35,939 nucleotides of DNA from Chloroflexota bacterium (GTDB lineage Bacteria > Chloroflexota > UBA11872). Each line of letters opens with the position of its first letter. Position 1 is the stretch's first letter. The stretch spans positions 1 through 35,939 of the forward strand of contig JAPOVQ010000008.1 of NCBI GenBank assembly GCA_026708035.1, in the 5' to 3' direction. Below the pieces are notes generated by a model. The model was not told the DNA's origin and ran no database searches. It was given only the letters and a program-made list of their open reading frames with translations. The position numbers and the translations under genes were made by a program. Shown piece by piece: positions 1 through 7,141 of the stretch.

Positions 1-143
1 GGCGGTGCCGAGGCCCTTCCCCACGCGCCCCGCCCCCAATAATTCAAAGGTCTCCAGAGGGAGAGGAGATCGGACCGGCCAGCCAATCTCCAGAGGCGGG
101 GTTACAAGGCGGTCTCCCTTCGAGACGATCTTTGAATCGGAAG

Positions 144-171
144 GTAGGGGCGACGCATGCGTTGCCCCTAC
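144..171. repeat. Palindromic intergenic element, GTAGGGGC-arm family
   Basis: The outer arms GTAGGGGC and GCCCCTAC are exact complements and enclose a 12-base centre that is itself almost self-complementary (core ACGCATGCGT). The same arms, with different self-complementary centres, recur near 25730, 25886 and 35902 in this window. Confidence 0.75.
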
Positions 172-210
172 GACAGAATTCGAGCGTGCGGCCAGATATG
201 GCCGGACTGG

Positions 211-230
211 ATTCCGGCCTTCGCCGGAAT
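211..230. repeat. REP-like stem-loop (ATTCCGGC arms)
   Basis: A perfect 8-bp stem, ATTCCGGC and GCCGGAAT, closes a CTTC loop and is followed by GAC. Partial relatives are seen around 25926, 33930-34015 and 35347. This type of short palindrome is common in intergenic DNA of many bacteria; no T-tract follows, so I do not call it a terminator. Confidence 0.65.
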
Positions 231-293
231 GACGTGCGGATTATGTAAAGGCCTCCTTCCTGCGGGAAGGGGTTTAATCCAATCAGACGTCTG

Positions 294-1061
294 CTAGAAG
301 TGCGCCTTGGCGAGGGTGCCGCCGTCGATGGTGATGGCGCTTCCGGTCACGTATTGACACTCGTCGCTGGCCAGGAAGAGCGCCGCGGCGGCCACGTCCT
401 CGACCCGTCCGAAGGGACCTAGCGGAATGGCTTCCGTGCGCTTGGCTACCAGTGCCGGGTCTTGGTAGCGCGGGGCGTTCTTGTCCACCAGGATCGGGCC
501 CGGCGCCAGCAGATTGACCGCGATGCCGTGCCCGCCGAGCTCGATCGCCATGCTGCGCGTGAGCATCAGCAGGCCGCCCTTGCTGGCGGCGTAGGGCGCG
601 GCCTGCATCTCGGAGGCGAACGAGTCCACCGAGCCGGTATTGATGATCCGGCCCGGGATTGCGGCCGACACCATGTGGCGCGCCACCGCCTGCGCGATGA
701 CGAACGGGCCGGTGAGGTTGGTTTCAATGAAGTCGCGCCAGACATCGAGATCGACTTCCAGAAACGCCCCGGCGCGGCCCGTGCGGCCGGCGTTGTTGAC
801 CAGGATATCGAGCCGGCCGGTCGCTTCGATCGCCTGATCGATCAGCGCGAGGACCTGGTCAGTTTGCGTGATGTCGGTCGGGACCGCCAGGGCCCAACCG
901 CCGTCCGCCTCGATTTCGGCGACCGTCGCGTTGAGCGCCTCGGCGTTGCGCTGCGCGATGACGACGCGCGCGCCCTCCGCCGCGAAGCGCAGGGCGATAG
1001 CGCGACCGATCCCGGTGCCGCCTCCCGTGATCAGCGCGGCTTTGCCTCGAAGTCTTCCCAT
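294..1061 (-). CDS. SDR family NAD(P)-dependent oxidoreductase
   Basis: A 255-residue classical short-chain dehydrogenase/reductase, the usual length for the family. Visible motifs are the TGGGTGIG dinucleotide-binding loop (residues 12-19), NNAG (89-92), the structural Asn115, and the catalytic Ser144, Tyr157 and Lys161 (YAASK). The C-terminal IDGG-type ending is also present. Such enzymes oxidise or reduce alcohols, ketones or sugars in the cytoplasm; the substrate cannot be read from the sequence. A stop-free start at ATG 1061 is preceded by a GGCGGAAG stretch that can serve as a weak ribosome site. It is transcribed divergently from the sugar dehydrogenase gene, leaving about 106 bp for both promoters. 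Confidence 0.93.
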   Translation of the reverse strand: MGRLRGKAALITGGGTGIGRAIALRFAAEGARVVIAQRNAEALNATVAEIEADGGWALAVPTDITQTDQVLALIDQAIEATGRLDILVNNAGRTGRAGAFLEVDLDVWRDFIETNLTGPFVIAQAVARHMVSAAIPGRIINTGSVDSFASEMQAAPYAASKGGLLMLTRSMAIELGGHGIAVNLLAPGPILVDKNAPRYQDPALVAKRTEAIPLGPFGRVEDVAAAALFLASDECQYVTGSAITIDGGTLAKAHF

Positions 1062-1167
1062 GTGCTTCCGCCAGATTGGGTCGCCGGCCGTCGTGGCTCC
1101 GGCTCACGGCGGATATTCTCTCACTCGTGACCATGCGCATCGTTCAGGTGTTGGGAGGCGCCGCCGC

Positions 1168-2727
1168 ATGAATCGTGTCCGGTTGGCGCTGGCCGCGATC
1201 CTGCTCGCTTTCATGGCCGGCGCCACTTGCGACGCGGGCGGCGAGCCGGTGGTCGTTCCGGAGTCCGCCACGCCCGTGCCGGTGATTGCCCCGGTGACCG
1301 CTGAGACCGTGGCCGCCGTGGTCCCACGCCCGACAGCGCGGCTCGAGCCGTCGCCACCGCCCGCGCCAACCGTCACGCCCGAACCGAGCCCGCCGCCCAC
1401 GCGAGAGGCCGCAGTTGATCCCTCGCCCTCGCCAACGGCAAGTCCCGTGCCGACACCGGCGCCTCAGCCGACCGCCGCGGCCGCACTATTCCCAACGGCA
1501 ACTTCGGCCGTCACGCCCACCCCGGAAACTCCGCCGGTGGCATCTCCCACGCCAACACCGGAACCCGAGCCGACACCGACCCCATCCCCCGCACCCAGGC
1601 CGACTCCCACGCCGTCACCGGCGCCCACACCAACGCCCACGCCGGCGCCGGCTCCTCTCCGCGGCCTTGCCGCCGATGTGGTCGTCGGCGGCTTCGTCCG
1701 CCCCGTCTATGCCGGCCACGCCGGCGACGGCACCGGTCGGCTATTCGTCATCGAGAAGGAAGGCCGCATTCGCATCGTGGCCGACGGGCAACTCGCGCCG
1801 GACCCGTTCCTGGACATCACCGGCATCGTCAGCTCTAGGGCCAATGAGCGTGGGCTGCTGGGGTTAGCCTTCCACCCGGACTACGCCTCCAACGGCCGCT
1901 TCTTCGTCAACTACACGCAATTGCGGGGCGCAACGGTCGTCGCCGAATACCGGGTCTCAGCCGATCCCGACCGGGCCGATCCCAGGTCCGCGCAAGTGCT
2001 GCTCACGCAAGATCAGCCTTTTGCCAATCACAACGGCGGGATGCTGGCGTTCGGGCCGGACGGGATGCTGTACGTGGCGCTGGGCGACGGAGGCGCGGCG
2101 GGCGATCCGCAGAATCACGGCCAGCGGCTGGATACCTGGCTGGGGACGTTGCTGCGGCTGGACGTGAGCGAGCCCGGCGTCTACCGCGTGCCCTCTGACA
2201 ATCCGTTCGTGGGCGTGGCCGAGGCGCGCGCTGAGATCTGGGCCTACGGCTTGCGCAATCCCTGGCGCTTCTCGTTCGATCGCACGACCGGCGACCTCTA
2301 CATCGCCGACGTGGGCCAAAACCTCTACGAAGAGATCGACTTCGCCCCGGCCTCGTCGTCGGGCGGAGAGAACTATGGCTGGAAAGTGATGGAGGGATTC
2401 AGTTGCTTCGTCGAGGGCAGTCCGGAGTGCAACTCGCTGCGCTTCACGGATCCGATTGCCGTGTATGGCCGGGACGCCGGCTGCTCGGTGACCGGAGGCT
2501 ACGTCTATCGCGGCTCGGCCCACCCGGCGCTCGTGGGCGCGTATGTCTTTGGCGACTACTGCAGCGGCAACGTCTGGACACTGCGGCGCGATGCGGCGGG
2601 TGCATGGCAGATGACGTTGCAGGGCGAGATTGACGCCCGCATCACGTCGTTTGGCGAGGATGAGGCGGGCGAGCTTTACATCACCGACGACGCCGGCCGC
2701 CTGCTGCGCCTTCGCACCGTTCCCTAA
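1168..2727 (+). CDS. Exported PQQ-dependent sugar dehydrogenase (glucose/sorbosone dehydrogenase family)
   Basis: I place the start at ATG 1168, preceded by GGGAGGCG; the frame is open further upstream but that part only mirrors the SDR gene. The 519-residue product has a hydrophobic signal segment (residues 5-19). A Cys21 follows, but the preceding A-T is a poor lipobox, so lipoprotein status is uncertain. A long Pro/Thr/Ser-rich linker spans about 55-163 and would hold the catalytic domain away from the membrane or wall. Residues 170-515 form a six-bladed propeller of the soluble glucose dehydrogenase type: GLAFHPDY (His236, aligned with the usual catalytic His), NHNGG (288-291), GDGG, and [11 protein letters not shown] (361-371, PQQ-binding Arg region). 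The expected role is periplasmic or extracellular oxidation of an aldose with PQQ; substrate unknown. Confidence 0.9.
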   Translation: MNRVRLALAAILLAFMAGATCDAGGEPVVVPESATPVPVIAPVTAETVAAVVPRPTARLEPSPPPAPTVTPEPSPPPTREAAVDPSPSPTASPVPTPAPQPTAAAALFPTATSAVTPTPETPPVASPTPTPEPEPTPTPSPAPRPTPTPSPAPTPTPTPAPAPLRGLAADVVVGGFVRPVYAGHAGDGTGRLFVIEKEGRIRIVADGQLAPDPFLDITGIVSSRANERGLLGLAFHPDYASNGRFFVNYTQLRGATVVAEYRVSADPDRADPRSAQVLLTQDQPFANHNGGMLAFGPDGMLYVALGDGGAAGDPQNHGQRLDTWLGTLLRLDVSEPGVYRVPSDNPFVGVAEARAEIWAYGLRNPWRFSFDRTTGDLYIADVGQNLYEEIDFAPASSSGGENYGWKVMEGFSCFVEGSPECNSLRFTDPIAVYGRDAGCSVTGGYVYRGSAHPALVGAYVFGDYCSGNVWTLRRDAAGAWQMTLQGEIDARITSFGEDEAGELYITDDAGRLLRLRTVP

Positions 2728-2756
2728 GGACTCTCTGAGCCAGCCGGTCGGCTAGT

Positions 2757-2808
2757 CCCCAATCCGTTCGGCCACCCCTTCGACAAGCTCAGGGCGAACG
2801 GATTGGGG
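2757..2808. repeat. Long-armed hairpin of the RPELVEG repeat type
   Basis: Perfect 14-bp arms CCCCAATCCGTTCG (2757-2770) and CGAACGGATTGGGG (2795-2808) enclose a 24-base loop containing CTTCGACAAGCTCAGGG. The minus-strand reading of this loop gives the peptide RPELVEG, well known from spurious proteins in many genomes, so this is a dispersed intergenic repeat. It lies 30 bp past the sugar dehydrogenase stop and could work as a strong hairpin. Confidence 0.75.
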
Positions 2809-2893
2809 TCCACCCATGCCAGCGGCACTTGCTATTTCAGAGGTTCCCCAAGCCCCACGTATCATCGTCGGAGGGTCAGCACGGAGGGTTGGC

Positions 2894-4150
2894 ATGGGGC
2901 ACCAATTCGCATTGGTCGGGTGCGGCGGCATGGGCCGGCGCCACCTGCGGGGCTTTGTGGAGCTGGCGCGCGCGCGTCCGGGCCTCGTGGAGCTGGCCGC
3001 GGTGGTGGACGTGGACCGCGAGCGGGCGGAATTCGTGGCCGGAGAGGTGGCCGAGCTGCTGGGCAACCGCGCCGCCGCCTGCACCAGCATCGCGGAGGCC
3101 AAAGCCCAGCGACCCGAGCTTGAGGCGGCGGACATCGTCACCACCGCCGGCACGCATCACGTCGCGGCCGCCGAGGCGCTGGACGCCGGCCTTCACGTGC
3201 TCGTCGAAAAGCCGCTGGCGGTCACGATGCGCGGCTGCGCCCGGATTCGCGCGGCGGCGTCGCGCTCCGGGCGCCTGGTCTCCGTCGCGGAGAACTATCG
3301 GCGCGACCCAATTCTCCGGCTCGCACGCGCGCTCCTGGACGCGGACGCCATCGGTGAGCCGCGCTCCATCGTCGAGCTGCGGGCCGGCGGCACCGACGCC
3401 ATGCTCATCACACCCTGGCGGCACTTCCGGGAGGACGGCGGCCCGCTGATGGACGTGGGCGTGCACTACGCCGACATGATCGTGTACCTCATGGGTCCCG
3501 TTGATCGGGTGGCCGGCATCACCCGGCTGCTGGAGCCGGTGCGCACGACCGACCGCGTCGACGAAGCGCCCAGCGGCATGTACGCCCGTTTCCGCGCGGA
3601 TTTGCCGGACACGTTCGAGGCCACCGCGCCCGACTCGCTGCAGGCCATGCTGGGATTCGCCTCGGGCGCCGCGGGCACCTGGGGACTCGAGCTCTCGGCC
3701 CCGGACGCCGGCAGCCACCTGAGCGCAGTGCTGGGTTCGGAGGGCCGGCTGGAAACGTTTGGGGTGCGCAGCGGCCGGCCGCTGAAAGTCTGGCGGGACG
3801 GCGCGGAGCCGCTCGACGATTCCGAGGTGCTCGCCCTGGCGACTGACTTTGCGCTGGACCCGCTGACGACGGATCTCTTTGGCGCCGACCGCATGGCGCG
3901 CTATGACCTTGAGTTCCCCCAAGCCGACCGCAAGCTGATTGCCCTCGAGATTGGCGAGCTGGCGGAAGCCATCGATTCCGGCAAGCCAATCGAGGTTGAC
4001 CTCGACGCCGGTGAGGCGGCCGTGGCGTTGGTGCTCGCGGTGCACGAGTCGAGCGAGGTCGGCGCGATGGTCACGCTCGACGACGTGCGCAGCGGCCGCG
4101 TCAGCGCCTACCAGGACGTGACGGATCGAAAGCTCGGCCTCATCGATTGA
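2894..4150 (+). CDS. Gfo/Idh/MocA family oxidoreductase
   Basis: The start is ATG 2894, chosen because GGAGGG sits 7 bases before it and the Rossmann fold begins at once; an upstream ATG (2816) would add 26 unlikely residues. The 418-residue product has the dinucleotide-binding GCGGMG (9-14), the family signature EKPLA (105-109, Lys106 being the usual catalytic lysine), and the substrate-side GGPLMDVGVHYAD (182-194) with Asp187 and His191. Members use NAD(P) to oxidise or reduce sugars, inositols or their derivatives in the cytoplasm. The gene ends 43 bp before the first membrane paralogue on the same strand, so the two may share a transcript. That would link sugar modification to the membrane array, but this is inference. 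Confidence 0.9.
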   Translation: MGHQFALVGCGGMGRRHLRGFVELARARPGLVELAAVVDVDRERAEFVAGEVAELLGNRAAACTSIAEAKAQRPELEAADIVTTAGTHHVAAAEALDAGLHVLVEKPLAVTMRGCARIRAAASRSGRLVSVAENYRRDPILRLARALLDADAIGEPRSIVELRAGGTDAMLITPWRHFREDGGPLMDVGVHYADMIVYLMGPVDRVAGITRLLEPVRTTDRVDEAPSGMYARFRADLPDTFEATAPDSLQAMLGFASGAAGTWGLELSAPDAGSHLSAVLGSEGRLETFGVRSGRPLKVWRDGAEPLDDSEVLALATDFALDPLTTDLFGADRMARYDLEFPQADRKLIALEIGELAEAIDSGKPIEVDLDAGEAAVALVLAVHESSEVGAMVTLDDVRSGRVSAYQDVTDRKLGLID

Positions 4151-4193
4151 GCCGGTGGCGCCGGTCGGTGACGGTCTGGCGGAGGGTGTCTGA

Positions 4194-7013
4194 TTGATCG
4201 TTGATCCGGCGGTCCTTCCGGGCCTGCTGCTGCTGGTGGCGGAGCTCGCCGCGCTGGCCGCCGTGGGCTACGTCATCGTGCGGGTGGCGCTGCGTCAGGA
4301 CGACGAGCGCATGGCCTTGGCGCAGGGTCTGGTGGTCGGCCCAGCGCTCTGGGGCGTGATCGTCAATTTCGTGCTTTACGCCATCCCAGGGATGGCGGGA
4401 GCGGCGGTCGGCTGGGGCCTAACGCTCGCACTGGGCGCGGGACTGGCGTGGCGCGCCCCCAATCCCATTCGCCCGCGGCCGCGTGTGCTCGCCGGACTCG
4501 CCCTCGCTGTGCTGGCGCTCTTCTGGGTTGGGCTCGCCGGTCGTCAACTCTTGTCGATTCCCGATGCCATGAACCACGTGGGGTTGGCCGCCTCGATCCG
4601 CGCCGGCGGGTTTCCGCCGGCGTTCTTCTGGATTCCGGACAACCCGGCTCCATACCACTACGGCACCGGCTTGCTGATTGGGCTGCTGGCGCCACCGTTC
4701 GGTCCGGACCTGGCCTTCTCGACCGAGGTCCTGGACGTGTGGATGTGGGCGAGCTTTGTTCTCGTTGTAGTCACGGCCCTGCTGCGGCGCACGTCGAGAT
4801 TCGCGGTGCTGCTCACGGCCCCGCTCCTGTTGACGGCGGGCGCCTGGACCTTTATCGCCGAGCCCGTCGATATCGTGAAGGTGCCCCTCCCGGCGGGGAT
4901 TCCCTCGGCCGGCATCCGCGCTTCGCTGACGGACATCTACTGGCCGCACGTTGAGCTTCCCTGGGCGTCGGAAGGCTCGGCGCTGCCGGACATCTGGCGG
5001 TTTGTCTACACCCTGGCCTATGCGCTGGCGTTCGTGATCCTGGAGCACGCCGCACGCGTGCAGCGCCGGTCGTTGCCCGCTGCCCTCACGCTCGCGGGGC
5101 TAGTCGGCTTCCTTGCCCTTTTGGCGACCACGCTGGCGCCGATCGTGCTCGCCTTGTGGGCTGCCTTGGAGGCCGTGGCTCTCGTGACGTCCTGGCGGGC
5201 AGGTGCTGCGATCCGAGGCACGGCGCTGCGATCGGGCGCGGGGCTGGCGGCCGCCATGCTGATGTATGGCTTTGGCGGCGGCACGTTCGCCTCCGCGCTG
5301 AGCGGCTCCGTGTCGTCCGGCGTGTCCATCGCGTGGAGCCAGCACCCAGGACTCTTTCGGCCGCTTGGATCCTTCGATTCGCTACCCGGCGGCGTCGCGC
5401 TGCTTCGAGGCGGTCCGGTTGTCATCGCCGGCGTCGCGGCGGTACTGGCCAGGCGTGATCGGCTGACGCTGATTCTTGCGGTGGGCGCCTGTGTGCTGGT
5501 GCTGGCCGCCGTGGCGCTGCACTACCACCCGGCGCCGGTGATACTCGGCCGGTTCGTCGGTCACGCGCGCAATTTTGCGCTGCTTGCGCTCGTGCTCGCC
5601 CTCGGCGCTCAGCTCGCAAGCCTGCGGTCGGTGAAGTGGCGGAACGCGGCCGCCGCCGCGCTCCTTGCCCTCGTCGTGTGGCCAACAGCGGTGGCGCCCG
5701 TTCGCAACGCGGCGCTGACGATCGGGCAGGGGACCAAGCTGGTCAACGCCGAATGGCCGCAGCCGTGGCCTGGCGGCCGGTTTGCGTTGCCGCCGATGTC
5801 CGACCGGATCGCCACCTACCTCCGAGTCCACACACCGGCCGACGCGCGGGTCCTCTCGCCCACTCCCACCGACATGTCGTTTTCCACCGTTCCCCTCGCC
5901 ACCGGCCGCCCAAACGCGTCGGGATTCGTCGAGCACATCTATTCCCAGTCGCACACGGGACCCTTCTACGTTGATGCCATCCGCCATCTCGAGCCGGCAG
6001 CCTTCCGGCGGCTGGGCCTCGACTACGTCTACGCGACGGACGATTGGGCAGGCGAACTGCCCGACCGGGCGGCTCGCTGGCTGGAAGATCCCGAACTGTT
6101 CGAGCTCGTGATCCGCGATGGCGCCGAGGCGCTCTACCGGGTGCGGCCCGCGTTCCTCGAGCTCGACGTGGCGCCTACCCCGGCGTCGTTCGAGGCGCTG
6201 CGCCAGGCAGTTCCCGCGGAAACCCTGCTGTACCTGCCCGCCCCATTTCGAACCGTGGACGGGTTGCGCGTGGCGTCGGCGCTTTCCCATGCGCGGCTGC
6301 TCGGCGCGATCGACCCGACGATGATTTATCTGATGACGCCTTGGCGGGCCGAACCCCTCGGCCAGCACGTGCCGGACCTCGTCATCATGTGGCGGCACGT
6401 GGATCCATGGATGTTCCCGCCCGCCGCGCGCCGGCCCATCTGGTGGAACGACGAGATTGCGGTCTATGCGCCGGACGGGGCGGTTGCGCCGATCATGGCG
6501 CCGCCGCCCGAGATCGAGCCGCCGCCCGTCAGCATCCAGGTGTCGAAGGTTGGGGCGGTCGATGGTCGGATCGCCTTCACGGCCAGCTTCGACAACCACG
6601 ATCCCGAGCAGTGGACCGGGCAGGATTGGGTGGTCCTGGTCGGCGACGACTCGCCGTGGGCCCTCCCGATGCACGTGCGCCCCGGGGGGCGGACCATCGG
6701 GAGCGTGGCGTGGTTTCCGGGCCAGGCTGCCGCCACCCAGCGGACGTCAACGTACGCCTACGAGTTCGAGGTCGCGTCGCCCGGCCTGGCGGTGCGCGAT
6801 GCGACTGGTGAGTTGGCTCCGGCCGCCGGATCGTCTCGAGGAATGCTGGGAGCGGGAGCCTGGACGCTCGCGGTGCGCCTGCAGCACGAGTGGAAGCCGC
6901 TTCATTGGCGGCAGGTGAGCCTTATTCCGGTGCTGCGCTTCAGCGTCTCCGAAACTGGCGAAGTCTCGCATGAGGTCTTTGACGACGTGCGCGGCGCAAG
7001 GCCTCTTCCCTAG
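4194..7013 (+). CDS. Large polytopic membrane protein, tandem paralogue 1 (possible GT-C-like transferase)
   Basis: The start is TTG 4194, seven bases after GGAGGG, giving 939 residues. Residues 5-510 hold roughly a dozen or more hydrophobic segments. Between them is a long polar loop with IPDAMNH (Asp124, His128), GGFPP, YHYG (154-157) and PFGPDLAF (168-175), and a GHARN motif (456-460) just before a later helix. A soluble part follows with TGRPN (570-574) and LGLDYVYATD (607-616). The C-terminal part (about 778-939) is predicted beta-rich and contains WTGQDW (807-812). An acidic residue in the first large external loop followed by a late soluble domain is how GT-C glycosyltransferases are built, but I cannot assign a known family. 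Its middle region (PAGIPSAGIRASL) resembles copies 3 and 5. Confidence 0.85.
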   Translation: MIVDPAVLPGLLLLVAELAALAAVGYVIVRVALRQDDERMALAQGLVVGPALWGVIVNFVLYAIPGMAGAAVGWGLTLALGAGLAWRAPNPIRPRPRVLAGLALAVLALFWVGLAGRQLLSIPDAMNHVGLAASIRAGGFPPAFFWIPDNPAPYHYGTGLLIGLLAPPFGPDLAFSTEVLDVWMWASFVLVVVTALLRRTSRFAVLLTAPLLLTAGAWTFIAEPVDIVKVPLPAGIPSAGIRASLTDIYWPHVELPWASEGSALPDIWRFVYTLAYALAFVILEHAARVQRRSLPAALTLAGLVGFLALLATTLAPIVLALWAALEAVALVTSWRAGAAIRGTALRSGAGLAAAMLMYGFGGGTFASALSGSVSSGVSIAWSQHPGLFRPLGSFDSLPGGVALLRGGPVVIAGVAAVLARRDRLTLILAVGACVLVLAAVALHYHPAPVILGRFVGHARNFALLALVLALGAQLASLRSVKWRNAAAAALLALVVWPTAVAPVRNAALTIGQGTKLVNAEWPQPWPGGRFALPPMSDRIATYLRVHTPADARVLSPTPTDMSFSTVPLATGRPNASGFVEHIYSQSHTGPFYVDAIRHLEPAAFRRLGLDYVYATDDWAGELPDRAARWLEDPELFELVIRDGAEALYRVRPAFLELDVAPTPASFEALRQAVPAETLLYLPAPFRTVDGLRVASALSHARLLGAIDPTMIYLMTPWRAEPLGQHVPDLVIMWRHVDPWMFPPAARRPIWWNDEIAVYAPDGAVAPIMAPPPEIEPPPVSIQVSKVGAVDGRIAFTASFDNHDPEQWTGQDWVVLVGDDSPWALPMHVRPGGRTIGSVAWFPGQAAATQRTSTYAYEFEVASPGLAVRDATGELAPAAGSSRGMLGAGAWTLAVRLQHEWKPLHWRQVSLIPVLRFSVSETGEVSHEVFDDVRGARPLP

Positions 7014-7141
7014 ACCCCCGGAGTAATGCTCATGCAACCAACGCGACTTGCGCCAACATTGTTGGGCGTGACGACCTGCGCGCCGGGCCCGCTGGGAGCG
7101 TGCCGAATCGAAGGCTTCGACGCACGGGCGAGGGTGGCTGA

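Larger units (their letters stand above)
1..293. other. Gene-free stretch with palindromic repeats
   Basis: I see no convincing gene here; the only sizeable open frame (75 codons, plus strand) runs through repeats and lacks a coding signature. The stretch holds a 28-bp near-palindrome at 144-171, a perfect stem-loop at 211-230, and a short hairpin at 253-272 lying just past the stop codon of the minus-strand SDR gene. The last could help end SDR transcription, but it has no clear T-tract. Confidence 0.7.

Noticed and set aside
5-232. 75-codon plus-strand open frame at the window start
   Set aside because: It runs through two palindromic repeats and has no family features.
253-272. Rho-independent terminator after the SDR gene
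   Set aside because: The stem is short and the following T-tract is missing; noted only as a hairpin.
868-1167. Upstream extension of the sugar dehydrogenase frame
   Set aside because: The extra 100 codons lie antisense to the SDR gene; a signal peptide and ribosome site begin at ATG 1168.
5382-6674. Long minus-strand open frames (over 400 codons) opposite the membrane paralogues
   Set aside because: They recur opposite the paralogues, have the Arg/His/Gln-rich composition of antisense frames in GC-rich genes, and have no motifs.
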